A stretch of 64,000 bases of DNA from Zoroaster sp. YZ-2022 (GCA_029582265.1 CM055820.1:16388485-16452484); one strand, 5' to 3'; numbered from the stretch's first letter, positions 46,496-59,309 are shown. Numbers and translations: made by a program. Notes: generated from the sequence alone by a model not told the origin.

Positions 46496-47410
46496 ATATA
46501 CCTATGGACACAACATCACATGAGCCTATATGAGTAAGTGAAATACTATTTGGCTGTCAACACATCACATTTCACAAAAAGTTATTTAATTTAAATTGTA
46601 CAGATATTACTGTAAACAACCCTACATGTATATGTAACTTGTATCTCCCTTTAAAAAATAAATATAATGTTTATATCAAAATTTTGTTTTTTCTCTAGTA
46701 TGAACTTGCACATGCTGATTTCATGTAGCCTTATAATTAGTTTCTAAGCAATATTAAGAAAATACACTTTTGTGCAATTTAAAGGAAGAAAAAAGTAATT
46801 ATCCTTCTGAGAGTTTGTCATTTGCAGTGTGTGGGTGTGTGTGTGTGTGTGCGTGTACTTACACACCATTCGTTGTGGGGTACCAAACACAATGGAACAA
46901 TGGTACCCCACAAGGAATCTATAGAAATTCTGGTACCCACTGGAGAATTCTATAGAAAAGGGATAATAGAACGAACAAAGGAATACCCCACAATCCGCAT
47001 GTGTGAGTGTGTGTGAACATGTACATGGTTCCTTGTGGGGTCCAAAACACAATGGAACAATTGGACCCCAAGGTAACTATAGAAAATCTTGTACCCCACA
47101 GGAGAATTCTAAGGAAAGGGATAATAGAACAAACGAACAAAGGATACCCACAAATCAATGTGTGTGAGGGTGTACGAGCACTGGCAAGGTTGTGGGGACT
47201 TATAACTAAAGGGAAGGCAAGAACAGTGTCTGTGGGGACATTTTCATGTCCCCACAACGTTTAGGTCCCGATTCGCTTGTCGAATAACGTGTAAATGTCC
47301 CCACAATTACGATGCGTGACTGTGTGTGTGTGTGTGTGTGTACTATAGCACTAACAATTAGTCAAAGTAACTTTACATGTGTTATTCAACATAATCTTTT
47401 TTGTAAGATT
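46496..47410. repeat. (GT)n tracts and a two-copy minisatellite
   Basis: GT-rich tracts at 46826-46850 and 47321-47340. Between them a unit with TGTGGGGTACCAAACACAAT, GGAGAATTCTA and GGGATAATAGAAC occurs at 46872-46990 and again, changed, at 47034-47150. The whole stretch is noncoding. Confidence 0.7.
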
Positions 47411-49559
47411 GTTTGTTCATGTTTGGTCCATAGGTGAGATGGAGACAAAGTCGAATGCTCAGTTCATCATGTCACCTACGTATGTGAATGGGTGTCAGCA
47501 AATGGAAGCCTACCACACCCTAGTTACTAGCAGACATTCCACTGAATAAGAGTTTTCTCAAGAAGATTACCAACTATATCAACTTCAGGTTTGTTACATG
47601 GTGCCATCCAATCAAGATTTTTCAAGGAAGTACAGAGGACATGTCCTCCTTTCAAGACCCTCTCTGCCAACAATTGCGGGTATAACATGAAAATGTTTCA
47701 AGACAAATGCAACTGATTGCCCTCAACCCCCCCCAACAACCCAAACAAATTACTATAAGTATTTTGTAGTTTGTACTACCTTGAAAATGTTGATATTTTG
47801 AAGCTTCACATGGTTGAAGAACAGTAGGAGTAACAGTAATTATCTTTCAAGAGTAGTAAATAGCATTGGTTCTGAGAACTGGCAGTGACATTACTTTATG
47901 TTTCAATCAGTATACTCTGGATTGTCTTCAGGGGATGAAGATGATCCAGAGTATACCGATGGAAAAGTTATTCCACCGGTTCTTCTAAGAACCAAAACTG
48001 TTAAACTGTAGAGATAGTTAGATGGTGCTACCACAAATTTTAACTCCTACTGTATACAAACATGTATTCTTAGATAAATATGCATAATGATATTGACACT
48101 AGCCCAACACATGCTTTTCAAGAACCATGATGATAAATCAACATGTAAAAACACTATGAAAATAGTTTGCCAGGGTTGTAGGTAGCCAGGTAAACTTATT
48201 CAGCGTTATTATGGGCATAAAGTCACAAAGTTGATTTAAGGTAGAAGGGGACTACATGTATAGGAACTAGATTAAACTTGGCTGCAAATTCAAGGGCAGG
48301 AAGTGGGGTTAAATTGATTGGGGCGGGCGGGCTAGGGTTACTGAAGACACTGAAGCATGGAGGGGCATATAAACATTTTCCCCTTTGTTTTCCAACTTTA
48401 CCAAGGAAAAGTTACCCTGTGAGAGAAGAGTCTTTACACTCTTGATATTTCCATTTCCAGGTTGTAAATAATTTTTCCGTACATGGAACATAATAGAAAG
48501 TTGGCTAATGTTCATGTATCACATAATCTACTCAAAGCACAGCCGTATAGTAATTGGGTGGAGAAGAAACAATGCAGCTGTCAAATAGCTAATGTCTGCA
48601 GTCTTCAAAGCTTGTATGGATGTCAGCTAATTAGCCTTTCATTAGAAAAAAGCTTCTAACTACTACATGATAGTTTTTCCTTCTTTCCCTGCCCTCAGCA
48701 GAAGAGTTGTCAAGGTAAAAAATTCCCAAAAGTAAGGCCACAAGTTGTAATTAGCCAATTGACAATTTAAACAAAATTAAATGTAATTACATCCACTTGA
48801 TCAAATCTGATAATTGCTTGCCCTTTTCATTTTGTTTATGAAAACCTTTAAATTTTAGATTTAGATGGAGCCAACATTGGTATTTATGTCTTGGTATTAA
48901 GTCTTGTACAAAAATAAATTGAATGGATGGACTGCATGTTTATATACCGAGAGTGATCTTTATTTATAATATACTTCACTTTCAACTCAAGTTTATAATG
49001 AACAAAAATAATAATAAATTGAAAATGATAGTGACACTGTAATCATGCATCTGCTTATAAATTTTCTGTTTTCAACTATACTGCAAATAATAAAAAATCA
49101 TTTATAAAATTTGAAACAAATTCTACATTGCTTTTTACATTTTCAAGGTTGTACACATATTTGGCAAAATGTCTGTAGCTACATTCACACTATAGAATTA
49201 CAAGCTAAAGATCGGATGCCATTTTGTACATAAATTTTTAGACATTGAAATAATCAAGAGTTGTATGGGTGCTTGTAAATTGCCAATAAAATAATGAAAT
49301 ACATATTTATTTTAACTGTCCATTTGGTTTCATGACTTGACTTTTGTGGTTCCACTCCCCCCCCCCCCCCCCCACAATCAATTTAAACCACTTTGCTGAC
49401 CTGTTTAACCTATTGTAAACAATATAACAATGAGTGTACATGGTCTTACACATGTAACAAGTGAAATGACTTCAGTGTAAATGAACCCAACAATGATCAT
49501 TTGTTGACAAGAAAACAGAATCAATCTGCATAATAAATGTACGATTTGGCAGTGACAGT
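47411..49559. other. intergenic or 3' UTR side, no gene seen
   Basis: Includes a 13-bp perfect hairpin (47911-47965) and a 17-base C run at 49357-49373. The right part may be 3' UTR of the minus-strand exon at 49560-49907, with TTTATT (AATAAA on the minus strand) near 49306 and 48962. Confidence 0.4.
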
Positions 49560-49907
49560 TCAGAATGGATGACATTTAGGGCTGTCATTGGAATCGGTAA
49601 TTTTGGAATAAAATGCCTGTCCCCCAATTTCTTTGGTGATGGCATTTACTGCCACTGGTGATAAACCAACACATTTGTTTTCTAAAATTCTTTGGACTAT
49701 CATTGCAGCACTGCATAGAATCCAAGAACTGGGGAGGGGAGGGCAAACAAGCAATAAATGTAAGGGGCCCAGACATATGTTTGATTCCAAATTAGCCAAT
49801 TCCAGTTTGATGACCAAAGACTGGTGCTTCATTATGTACGAGAATTTCACACCCAGCATCAATTCTGCATACTGCTGAAGTAGCAAGATGTTTTCACTGT
49901 CCTCTTT
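49560..49907 (-). CDS. putative host terminal coding exon
   Basis: Minus-strand frame of 115 codons to a TGA at 49560. The upstream edge is a good 3' splice site: a pyrimidine-rich run ending TTTTTTCACAG just before the first codon, at 49908. The translation looks like real protein (LLLQQYAELMLGVKFSYIMK, then VIKLELANLESNICLGPLHL and SPVAVNAITKEIGG). I do not recognise the family. A first exon on the same strand at 52374-52452 could belong to the same gene, but no exons between them were identified. Confidence that it is an exon is moderate. Confidence 0.5.
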   Translation of the reverse strand, partial: KEDSENILLLQQYAELMLGVKFSYIMKHQSLVIKLELANLESNICLGPLHLLLVCPPLPSSWILCSAAMIVQRILENKCVGLSPVAVNAITKEIGGQAFYSKITDSNDSPKCHPF

Positions 49908-50199
49908 CTGTGAAAAAAGAGTGAAAGAGGAGTAAGGGCTTAGATTTAAATAAATTACCAACATTATCAACAATCGCACTGTGTGAAATAAATTAAAACA
50001 TTTGCTTTAGCAATCTGATATGGATTGGAAGGTGGTTATCAGATAGACCCTTCTCTTGGACTGAAAATAGCTCTACTGCTAATGCTATAGTATAGCAAAA
50101 AAAAAAAATTATACTGAACCTTAATTTTTGTAATAAACTTAACCATTAAAAACTAAATAAAAATGTTAATCGCTTGTATTTGATAAATCATTTTATCGA

Positions 50200-50480
50200 C
50201 GAAAGTGATCAAATGCGTTATGCGCAACTTACATACGGATGGGGTTTCTCAATGGGCATGCATATTGTTGTGCACTCGTTCATGGTAGGCCAGCGGCGAG
50301 GCTTATGGGCTATTTTCACGTCGTCAAGCCTTTATATGCCCCAGGGTGGATCATGGCTTTTACAGCCAATCAGGGAGACGTGGGCGGGAAGTTTCAGCCG
50401 CTTTTTTGAGAGCCTTCCCACCAATAGTTTGTCTGGTGAGCAAACTTTGGTGGAGGATTTCTTAATAAATTCAAGGTTGC
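50200..50480. promoter_or_regulatory. promoter-like stretch with CCAAT and GC boxes
   Basis: Contains AGCCAATCAGGGAG (50368 region), GTGGGCGGGAAG directly after, and CCACCAATAGTTTG (50419 region), in a locally GC-richer segment. Such CCAAT plus GGGCGG clusters mark animal promoters. The direction and the gene served are not determined. Confidence 0.35.
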
Positions 50481-51599
50481 AAGTGCTGTGAGGTTGGCGC
50501 TTGTATGGTGTCAAGCAACCAGTGCGGTTAAGTAGTTAAGTTAGGGGCATTCTTGTCACTCCTTGTTTATTAATAGCATATATTAACAAGTCCATGGAGT
50601 TTTGGGTTAGCGGTTTATGATTTTTCAACAAATTTAACTTTTCTTCGATTGGATACAGGTTCTGCACTGTCTACGTAAGATTCAACTAGTTTAGCGACAG
50701 GAACTTTTACAAGCGGACCAGTTTCGGTTGGTTGTAACAAATAGTATTTTCAAGAACTATGACGAGTAGCAGGCCCTAACGTTTATGTGTATAAATTTCT
50801 TCGTGGGCAGATCGACTGGTGCGCATACGACTAGTGAGGCTCAGCTCGTCTGGCGACCTGCAATTCTGGATTCTCTTCATCATTAGAAGAGTTTTGTGAC
50901 AGTAGTTCATCTTCGATGTAACAGTTAGATGTTCTGTTGTCTTTTTATGGATTGATTAATCACTGCAGTATATCGGCCTTCACACCTCTTCGTTTTATTT
51001 GCGGTTTAACGCTGTGCTAACTAGGGCTGAATTTGACACTGTCACGATGGAATTAGGGGTCCTAACGTTAACTTTACAATTCTGAGGGTGACCTTGAGTC
51101 CAAGGTCTCCAAACTACAACTAGTACAAAAGCCCTTGAATTGATTGCAATTGGCAGCTAGTTCACGTCTGTCTAGTGATTCAGTGAAACCAGTCATTGCA
51201 ATGATGATGCCAATGCGACCGAAGAAGCATCAGGTTACGCCTCAGCCCGGTTGCCAGCGACTCCAGTGACGGTGAGGCACGAAGCTCCCCTACATCATCA
51301 AGTTCCCTACCAAGGCTAAAGCGTGAGACCTGTAGTTCGCTTACGTGCCCCCTTCCCAGACGCCAGGCTCATCATAAAGATAGGGTATGTGACAAAAATT
51401 TCAAACTTCACCCAATTTAACTTCCAAATGGATACCAGTGTAAAGAGCTTAACTCTTTGGCTACGGAATAACTGTGCAGTGGCTGTGGACGGAATTATTT
51501 GTACCACGATCGAGCATATGTGTTGACATCGAGCCGCTGTGAGCAGCTTGCCGGCTGAGAGTAAGTAATTTCCGAGCACGCTGTGAAAAGGTGTAGGAA

Positions 51600-51975
51600 A
51601 AGAGTGGTCGTGGGTCGAGCGGTTCTAGCGACACGAACTCAAGTTCTGGTGTTGCCAGCAGCAGGTGTGGGTTCGAGCCCATGCGAGACACTTGTGTCCT
51701 TGAGCAAGATACTTAACCAGGATAATTGTACGCCCTTCGGATGGGACGTTAAGCCGTAGGTCCCGTGTACTAGATTAAGTAATGCACGTAAAAGAACCCC
51801 AGAACACTTATCGTGGAAGTGTAAAGAGAGGTTTACCCGTGTTTCTGGTTCACTATTGCAAAGGCGCCCTTGTTTACAGGTTTCCTCAGGCTTTCGAGCT
51901 TACAGTGCTTAAGTGCGGCTTTCTGGGGCATCCTTGGTTTCATTACCAGAAATGATTAATAATAATAATAATAAT
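51600..51975 (+). mobile_element. tRNA-derived SINE with (AAT)n tail
   Basis: Head with tRNA-like A box (GTGGGTCGAGCGG) and B box (GGGTTCGAGCCC at 51667-51678), then CCTTGAGCAAGATACTTAACC, a body with GGATGGGACGTTAAGCCGTA and AAAAGAACCCCAGAACACTT, and a tail (AATAAT)n at 51956-51976. The head is related to the SINE at 43763-44160; the body differs. Confidence 0.8.
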
Positions 51976-52172
51976 AAAGAGAGAAACTTTACAAATGACA
52001 GAGCTGTAGCCTATAGATCACTGGTTCGAGGTGAAAATTTAATAGAGAAGTTACATTTATTTTAAAACTTCTGGGGGAATTAATTGGTAGAAATTTCGGC
52101 CTCCAAAATATAAAGAAAAACATAAGAAAATTTGTGACCGTTGATTATTTGGGGTACGTCATGACTCTATTT

Positions 52173-52551
52173 ACTAGTTTGTAGCCCCATAAATGTGGCA
52201 CGGATACGCCCCCCGCATATCCTTAGCCACAGAGTTTGGTCTCATTCCGCTAACAGTGATAATTCGAAATTCAGGCGCTGAAATTGACGATATTTGCGAC
52301 TATTTTGACAGTCTAGATACGTTCATACATGTTTTAACTATCTAGGCGCCCAAAAATAATTGATTTTACTTACATTTTATATTTCCTGACATATCTGCTT
52401 GAAAAATTACAAGACGATCGTCATTGTGCCGGGTTTCAACGAGGACGGCCATCTTGAATGTATGAAGAGTGTGAACGGGAAAACAACTTGCGCGCGCAAC
52501 AATTTTACGACGGCTGTTTTATGTGTGCACATACTTGCTGTATTTTAGCGC
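52173..52551 (-). repeat. inverted duplication, left arm
   Basis: Reverse complement of 54523-54901 at roughly 80 percent. Shared strings include ACTAGTTTG, GCCACATTTATGGGGC, TATCTAGGCGCC and TGTGCACACATAAAACAGC (inverted). It contains the exon-like ORF 52374-52452. Confidence 0.85.
52374..52452 (-). CDS. putative first coding exon (ATG to strong splice donor)
   Basis: Minus strand: ATG at 52452 in AAGATGGCCG, a YY1-like start context found at many animal promoters, then 26 open codons (MAVLVETRHN onward) to AAAT/GTAAGTAAAA, a strong 5' splice site. In the mirror copy (about 54621-54695) the same start and the same donor are visible, but the frame is broken by a stop, so selection may have kept this copy. 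Protein family unknown. Confidence 0.4.
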
Positions 52552-52771
52552 GCGAATTATTCCGTTTCAGGGTTGCACGTGTTGTCGGTAGTCAGAGCAT
52601 TTTTTTGTGCTAAACATGTGATATAACTAATTTAAAAATCAAATATATATAACAAAAATAAATAAATAAAACATGTCCGGTTCCTGCATTTCAATTGTTA
52701 CTTTTCCTATAATAAGTAAGCATAATAAATGATTGGATCGAAAGCTAAGGCCACCCTCCGATTTAATTTAT

Positions 52772-52805
52772 ATATATAATATAATATATATTATATATAT
52801 AATAT

Positions 52806-52890
<85 letters not shown>

Positions 52891-52925
52891 TTATTAATTT
52901 TATTTTATTTTGTGTGTGTGTGTGT
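52772..52925. repeat. (AT)n microsatellite followed by (GT)n
   Basis: AT dinucleotides with interruptions from 52772 to 52885, then TGTGTGTGTGTGTG at 52911-52926. It lies between the arms of the inverted duplication. Confidence 0.95.
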
Positions 52926-53337
52926 GGGGGTTCTTTGTTAATGGTGAAAAGAAATGTGCAAAAAATCCACAATATAATTCAGCACCACGAAAAATGTTAA
53001 AAATACCGTTCCAGTGACAGGCAGTAATGGACCGATCGAATCAAAATGAAGTGTTTCATGTTTGAGGATATAAGCTGATACGATACTAGATTGCATATTG
53101 TTGTTTAACAAAATGATAATAGTAATATTAATAATATTATCCAGTATTATTGATAATGATGGATGGTAAAATGTTAATAATTGGGACCGTTCCTGTACCC
53201 ATGGGTTTTATTGAGAAATTCCACGACCCCAAATAGCATAGACCCACACCACGCTTGAACCATCTTTGCAATTTGTCTGGTCCGAAGTGCTCATGAGTGC
53301 AATCTTTAAGTACACATGCTAACTTTGGTAAATAAAG

Positions 53338-53914
53338 CAAACAGGGGTCTACACATCTTAATTTAGAACAATTTAAAATAACCAGGGGGAAGACTCTTAT
53401 TAGAAAATAAACCACCTTTGTACTGGAAGTTACCGCCTTTATATTCTCACAAAACAGATAAACATGAAAAATTGTAAAAATATTACCTGTACTATATTAC
53501 ATAGATATTACATAGACTATATTCACAGATATTTTGTCAGATAAAACAATCATTCTGGTTTTTTTTGTTTTTTTAATTTTTTTTTATAGATTTACAAAAA
53601 TGGTGGAACCATTAATATTGTTATTATTAATAGTAATAGTGTATTAACACTATAATATTTCATATATTGAAATTATTAGTGAAATTTGTATGTTGTTTAA
53701 AATTACTATTTAAAATTAGTATTAAACTATTGTAATTAATAATAGACTATTTATTACATTATCATTTTATTTTAATAGACATTCTCTCTTGTTTTATGTG
53801 TACAATGTAAGTACAGTTAAATAACCTGGTACATGTATATGATAGTTAAAAGGGATGAACTTACCATGCAGTACGGTTAATTTGATGAAACTGCTCAATG
53901 TTGGTTTCTTGAAA
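53338..53914. repeat. 577-bp tandem duplication, copy A
   Basis: AACAGGGGTCTACACATCTT starts here and recurs 577 bases on; both copies end with CAATGTTGGTTTCTTGAAA or its CAATATTGG variant. AT-rich and noncoding. Confidence 0.85.
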
Positions 53915-54489
53915 CAAACAGGGGTCTACACATCTTAATTTAAGACAGTGCTGAAATAACCAGGGGAAGACTCTTATTAGAAAATAAACCACCTTTGTGC
54001 TGGAAGTTACATGCTTTATATTCTCACAAAACAGATAAACATGAAAAATTGTAAAAATATTACCTGTACTATGTACATAGATATTACATAGACTATATTC
54101 ACAGATATTTTGTCCAGATAAAGCAATCATTCTGGTTTTTTTTTTAATTTTTTTATAGATTTACAAAAAATAATTGGAACCATTAATATTGTTATTATTA
54201 ATAGTAATAGTAACGTAACACTATAATATTTCATATATTGAAATTATTAGTAAAATTTGTATGTTGTTTAAAATTACTATTTAAAATTAGTATTAAACTA
54301 TTGTAATTAATAATGAACTGTTATTATTACATTATCATTTTATTTTAATGAACATTCTCTCTTGTTTTATGTACAATATGCAGTAGAGTTAAATAACCTG
54401 GTACATGTATATGATAGTTAAAGGGGATGAACTTACCATGCAGTACGGTTGATTGGTGATGAAACTGCTCAATATTGGTTTCTTGAAAG
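53915..54489. repeat. 577-bp tandem duplication, copy B
   Basis: Direct repeat of 53338-53914 with scattered substitutions and small indels. It ends just before the right arm of the inverted duplication. Confidence 0.85.
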
Positions 54490-54522
54490 TTTATATCTGC
54501 GACATCACGTGGTCATATCTCT

Positions 54523-54901
54523 GGCGCTAAAATACAGTAGTATGTGCACACATAAAACAGCAATCAATAAAATTGTTGCGCTAAGTTGTTTTTCCGTTCA
54601 ACACTTTTTTCCGCACTATGGCCGTCCTCGTTGAAACTTGCACAATGACGATCGTCTTGTAGCCAATTTTCGGGCCTATATGTCAGGAAATATAAAATGT
54701 AAGTAAAATCACCATTTTTTGGGGCGCCTAGATAGTTAAACATGTAAGGAACGTATCTAGACTGTCCAAAATAGTCGCAAATATCGTCAATTTTCAGCAT
54801 ATGAATTTCCGAATTACTACCGTTAGCGGAATAAGACCAACCTGTGGCTAAGGATACGCGGGGGGGCGTGTCCGTGCCACATTTATGGGGCAAACTAGTT
54901 T
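54523..54901 (+). repeat. inverted duplication, right arm
   Basis: Mirror copy of 52173-52551. Its exon-like segment keeps the ATG and GTAAGT donor but has a stop. The two arms point away from each other. Confidence 0.85.
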
Positions 54902-57900
54902 GATGCCTATCGTCAATCGTATGAAACAATTATTGCGGATTAAAAAGAAGAGTTATTATTGGGAATCGTACAATTAGCCTACCTTTATATATTTTCAGGT
55001 TTTGTAAATCCATGTACATAAATGTAAGAATGTACATGTAGGCCTAGCCTATATGTTTTAAACGAAATCTAACACACTCCGGGTAGAATTACGCTGACTT
55101 TCTCGGATGAATTTTTTCAAATGCATATGACCCAACTTTGACGTATCGCATAACAAAAATTGAGCACGAGGTTGTAGCATCTGATTTCATCCATCTCACT
55201 GAACAATCAACTTTGCTGAGGATGCCCCTGGTTAACTGGTATCCGGCCGCAAAATAAAACAACACAAAGCATAGCCCGCAAAATGCGGTCACCATGGACA
55301 GGGCCGAGAAAACTCAGTGTGTCTAATGTGTTATCACATACCTACATATAAGATGGTGGAGGGTTTCAGCTAAGCAGTGACAGTGCCTGTACCCTTGTTA
55401 TCTGGATCTGATGCTGGCAAAACCACGTCCACCATTCACCCCACCATACCAGCCGTCCAATCGGGTCAGTCTAGTGTACCCTTGGATACAGGAAGCAGCC
55501 ATTGCCGCTGGACTTGTTGTGGACTTTGATTGTGGTGACCCCACTTGGACTGGTTTTGTTTCTATTAATATTACTCATTATTAGCTCTTTTGTCAAAGGC
55601 ATTCCTTGTTAATGTTATACTAGGCCTACTACTCAATATCAATTTTGGCCAATGAAGCTATTGTTGTTGTATATTATTGTTTCCATGGCGACGTTATTTT
55701 ACATCGTTAACAACTAAATTTAAAATTTTATATAAAAGCTGTTTCGGGCAACATTCAGGTACACCTTCATAAAGTTTCAGGGCCGTGGAAGCTATGGCAG
55801 GGGTCGAAATTGCCGGTAACCCGCTAGCCCGGGGCTGCTGGATTTACAGCCGGGCTACTATTTTTTCCGGTTTGATATCCCGGCGGGCTGGTGGAAAAAT
55901 AAAGTAAAATGCATCATCACAAATAATAATGAACTGTCTGACAATAAGGTTTGGCTTTTTACTTTGTAATCAGTAGTGAAAAATGTTTTTGTTAACTCGC
56001 CGTTGCATCAAAACATGCTAGAGGTACATCGGCCTGGATTCACTTGACGATCATACAATTACAGCGGTCCGGCCGCGAGCAGGGCGGCGCGGCATACCAT
56101 ACACTCCAGTGACGGTGTCACATAAAATACTGCTCACCTAAAATTTGCTTCCCTACTGCATGTGGGGAATGGCTTGCGCATCGGAATATTCGGTCCTGTG
56201 CACGTGCACAATTCACGAATGTCTATGTCTAATGACACACACCAGCTATTATACCGAACTGGTTCCGCACTCGTTCAGCAGTTAATCAGATTGCTGAGAG
56301 GTGAGAACTAGGCACAGAACAGCCTTTAGTCAAGGCGCGCGTGGCACCCCGGTTACTGGCGCGCTGTGGTGGTCTTTCGTGTCGTCTATACGCCAGTATC
56401 CGGGGTGCCATGCTTGCCTTGACTCAAGGCTGAGCACAGTGCGGACGAAGAACATGCCGCGTTATAATTATCTGCGCACTATACTATACTGAATCGGTAC
56501 GGTTTACTGATTTGTAATTGATTGAAAGTTTGTGGCCGGCGGGCTTTGCGCACTCGCTAACTAATATCAACAGTACAGAACAAGCATGTGGCGCTTTGCA
56601 AGGAGTGAAACCTGTGCCTCCCGCGAAAAAACAAAAAGTGGCCGGGGATGACAAGGATCTGGAAACAAGTCGATCCACTATGAACAAAAAAAAAGAACAC
56701 GGAAATTCAATAGGGCATTGCATAATGACCGTAAGTTGTTGAACAACGATGATAAAAAACAATGTGATGTATTGCAAGAGTGCGTAAAATTTTGCATATA
56801 ATTCCGAGGATAAGAAATCTGCATTTGTTGTGGGGTGCACTCATTTTAGAGTTGCATCTTTAAATGCTCGTGAGAAAAGTGAGCAACATATCAGATCTTT
56901 TGGAAAGAATCTGAGTGAAGAGCACACAGATGGGGATGTCACAGAAGACGAATCAGTTTATTAGTGATAGCGATTTCTAAAACATCAAGAAACATACTCA
57001 CAAAGCTAACTTCAGAGGTATTTTTTCCTTAGTTTTCATATTTTTTGGTACATTTATCTATAATAATACTCTCACGATGATAGACCCTACAATACATGGG
57101 AAATCAATGTATAGGCCTAAACAAAAGAATAAAGAATTACAGAATAAAGCTCTTTTTTTGGGCTACTGAAATCTAATCAGGGCTACTAAAAATTTGTGTT
57201 ACTAACAACCCTGCCAATACCATGAAAATCCATTTGATTTCAAACCCTGTATAAGTATTTACAATATAGCAGTTTCCTTTTGTTTACCAACTTGTTTACA
57301 ATGGTAAACAATACCAAAAATAAGTATCTTGAACAAAAAGCTCCATCATGAGGAAAAGGGTGGGCAAATTTCCTGAAAGCGTAAACTTGATAAAAGGGGA
57401 TAACCCGTAAGGCCGTTTGTTTTCCATCACTTAGATTACAGTTGTATAGCTACAAAAATGAGCGAGGATGGGGGAAAAGAAAGAAAAATGATAAAGGTTG
57501 CGAATTCCGAGCTCACGAAATCAGGCGGGCGAAAAAAAAAAATAAAACCGCATGACGGCTTCTAAAACACGTTACATTATACACAATTTGTGTAGACAAA
57601 AGCAGAAAGTCACTGAATGAATATGGCGAGTGTTTAGGCTGGCAAATGTTCTGTTTCCGGTTTCCTGACCGACCCTAACTTTACGCCGCGACCCTAAACA
57701 AATTAGCACACACAGACCATTTGTTGACACAGCAATAAATTGCATGAGTTTGGGCCGTGAGGTCAAGTCGCGCGATACTGCGTACATATAGTTGTTACTA
57801 AATGGCCAATGTATGACGCAGGCAAATAGTATAGTCTATAAAGCGGACTACGCACTTTTTATGCGTGAATGATAACATTGGTCTGGTTTCCATCGCCCAT

Positions 57901-59010
57901 CGGCGCTGATTTTTTCTCCGTTCACTGGCTCACGATGCGTGCCATATTACTATTACATGTACTGTAGGGATCTTGTTGTATGTTGAAGAAAATGTGATCT
58001 AAAAAGTATTGTTTTGTACACGATGGTGTTTTGTACGCGATCGGTGGCACTGTTGTATGATGTTGTGGATTTTTTTTTTTTTTTTTTTTACTACAAAATT
58101 TGATTTTTTAGTGAGGATTTTTTAATTTTTTCGAAGCTGATTTTTGACGGCGATTCCGTAATCAAGTTACAATAAAAACATGGCACAAATCCGTTTGGAT
58201 GTTTCAAAAGGATTTCAATTGAGAACTAGCCTGTATTCTCTATCATAATTTATCAAAGGTTTAGTATAAAGGACATTTCAAAAAATGGGTTTAGGTCCTT
58301 ACTATAATTTTAGTGCCCCCAGTCATTACTAAGGGTCCAGTGTTTGGGCCTTAATCACCTGCCTTTTCTGGCTTTAGGCAAAGCCGCTTGCTAAATCAGC
58401 CAAGGGGCACATTGCGCAGTCGACTACTGGAAGAAGAGGTTTTAGGTGATGCTTACATTGTCATATCAATTTTGTTTATTGAAAAGTGTACAGTACTTAC
58501 CGAAGGTCATAGGTCTTGAGTTCCTGAGGTTGCTCTTGTGGTAGTGGGTGTAAGATGTTTCTCACGTTCTGGCCATGTGCACGCATGCCGCTCTATGGGT
58601 AGTGATGGGCAGCGCTCTGACAGCATTTACCAAAAGTGTTGGTAATCCAAAGGCCATGCAACGACCAAAAAAAAACCTGGGACCTTTGTCTCATTCATCA
58701 TCTGTAGGGCAATGATTTTCCGTTTAGCGGAACGAAACGAATTAACGGAATTGGCCTCTTTCATTGTGCATTCATTTACATGTGGAAATAATGTCAAACG
58801 GAAGTGAAAAGATTTTTGTACACTGTTCTAATGGGCGAAACGGAAATGAAGATTTGTTAAATTGGAAAACTGACTTTTCTGAAACGGAAAATCATTGGCT
58901 TACATCTGTCTTTCCCACAAGGAAGGGGTCAATGCTTTCATTGGTAAGGTTAATGCAAAGTGAATTATCGTCATTTGTCGTAGGGTTTGCAGGCAGGCTG
59001 TAATGCATGG
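54902..59010. other. intergenic, no supported gene
   Basis: Short ORFs only, none with a recognised domain. Includes the strong hairpin at 56320-56432 and T runs near 58073-58092. GGGCTACT-type strings occur at 55850 and 57160. Confidence 0.45.
56320..56432. repeat. 42-bp imperfect inverted repeat with 29-base loop
   Basis: The left arm 56320-56361 (CAGCCTTTAGTCAAGGC to GTTACTGGCG) pairs with 56391-56432 with about five mismatches. GC-rich stem; the loop is 56362-56390. It could be a tiny MITE or a structured RNA. Confidence 0.85.
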
Positions 59011-59307
59011 CTTGCTGAGGCAGGCATTAAATCAGCTTTCGGCTCTTGCCAGTTTCCCTCGTGATTACTGACTTTTTGGTTTCAAGTTTGGGGCAAATTT
59101 TTATTTTGACAAGTGCCTGCGATGGATGTTCCATTTCCTGCTCGCTCTTGGGAAGTTTAGCACTTTTCTGGAGTTCCAGCTAGGTAAAGCAATCACATTC
59201 AGGTTTTGTCACATATCTGGATTGGGGTCGAAATCGACACTGTTCGAGGGCAGGTCCGGGTCCCACAGGTCAAAGTTCAACCACTCACAAGGCAGATTCA
59301 ACTCTTG
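59011..59307 (+). pseudogene. Ngaro/DIRS RT, 5' half, interrupted by the Polinton
   Basis: Frames give GIKSAFRLLPVS, a FYFDKC segment and FSTFLEF, then (after loss of the catalytic box region) GVEIDTVRGQVRVPQVKVQ. The last codons CAA CTC TTG join in frame to CTTGGCAGG at 21431, so this is the partner of the Ngaro half at 21428-24050. The Polinton TIR begins just after it. Confidence 0.8.
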
Positions 59308-59309
59308 AG

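Noticed and set aside
46744..47264. Several ORFs of about 100 codons
   Set aside because: They arise from GT-rich low-complexity and minisatellite DNA.
57572..57787. Minus-strand 71-codon ORF as a host exon
   Set aside because: No acceptor or donor that fits and no recognisable residues.
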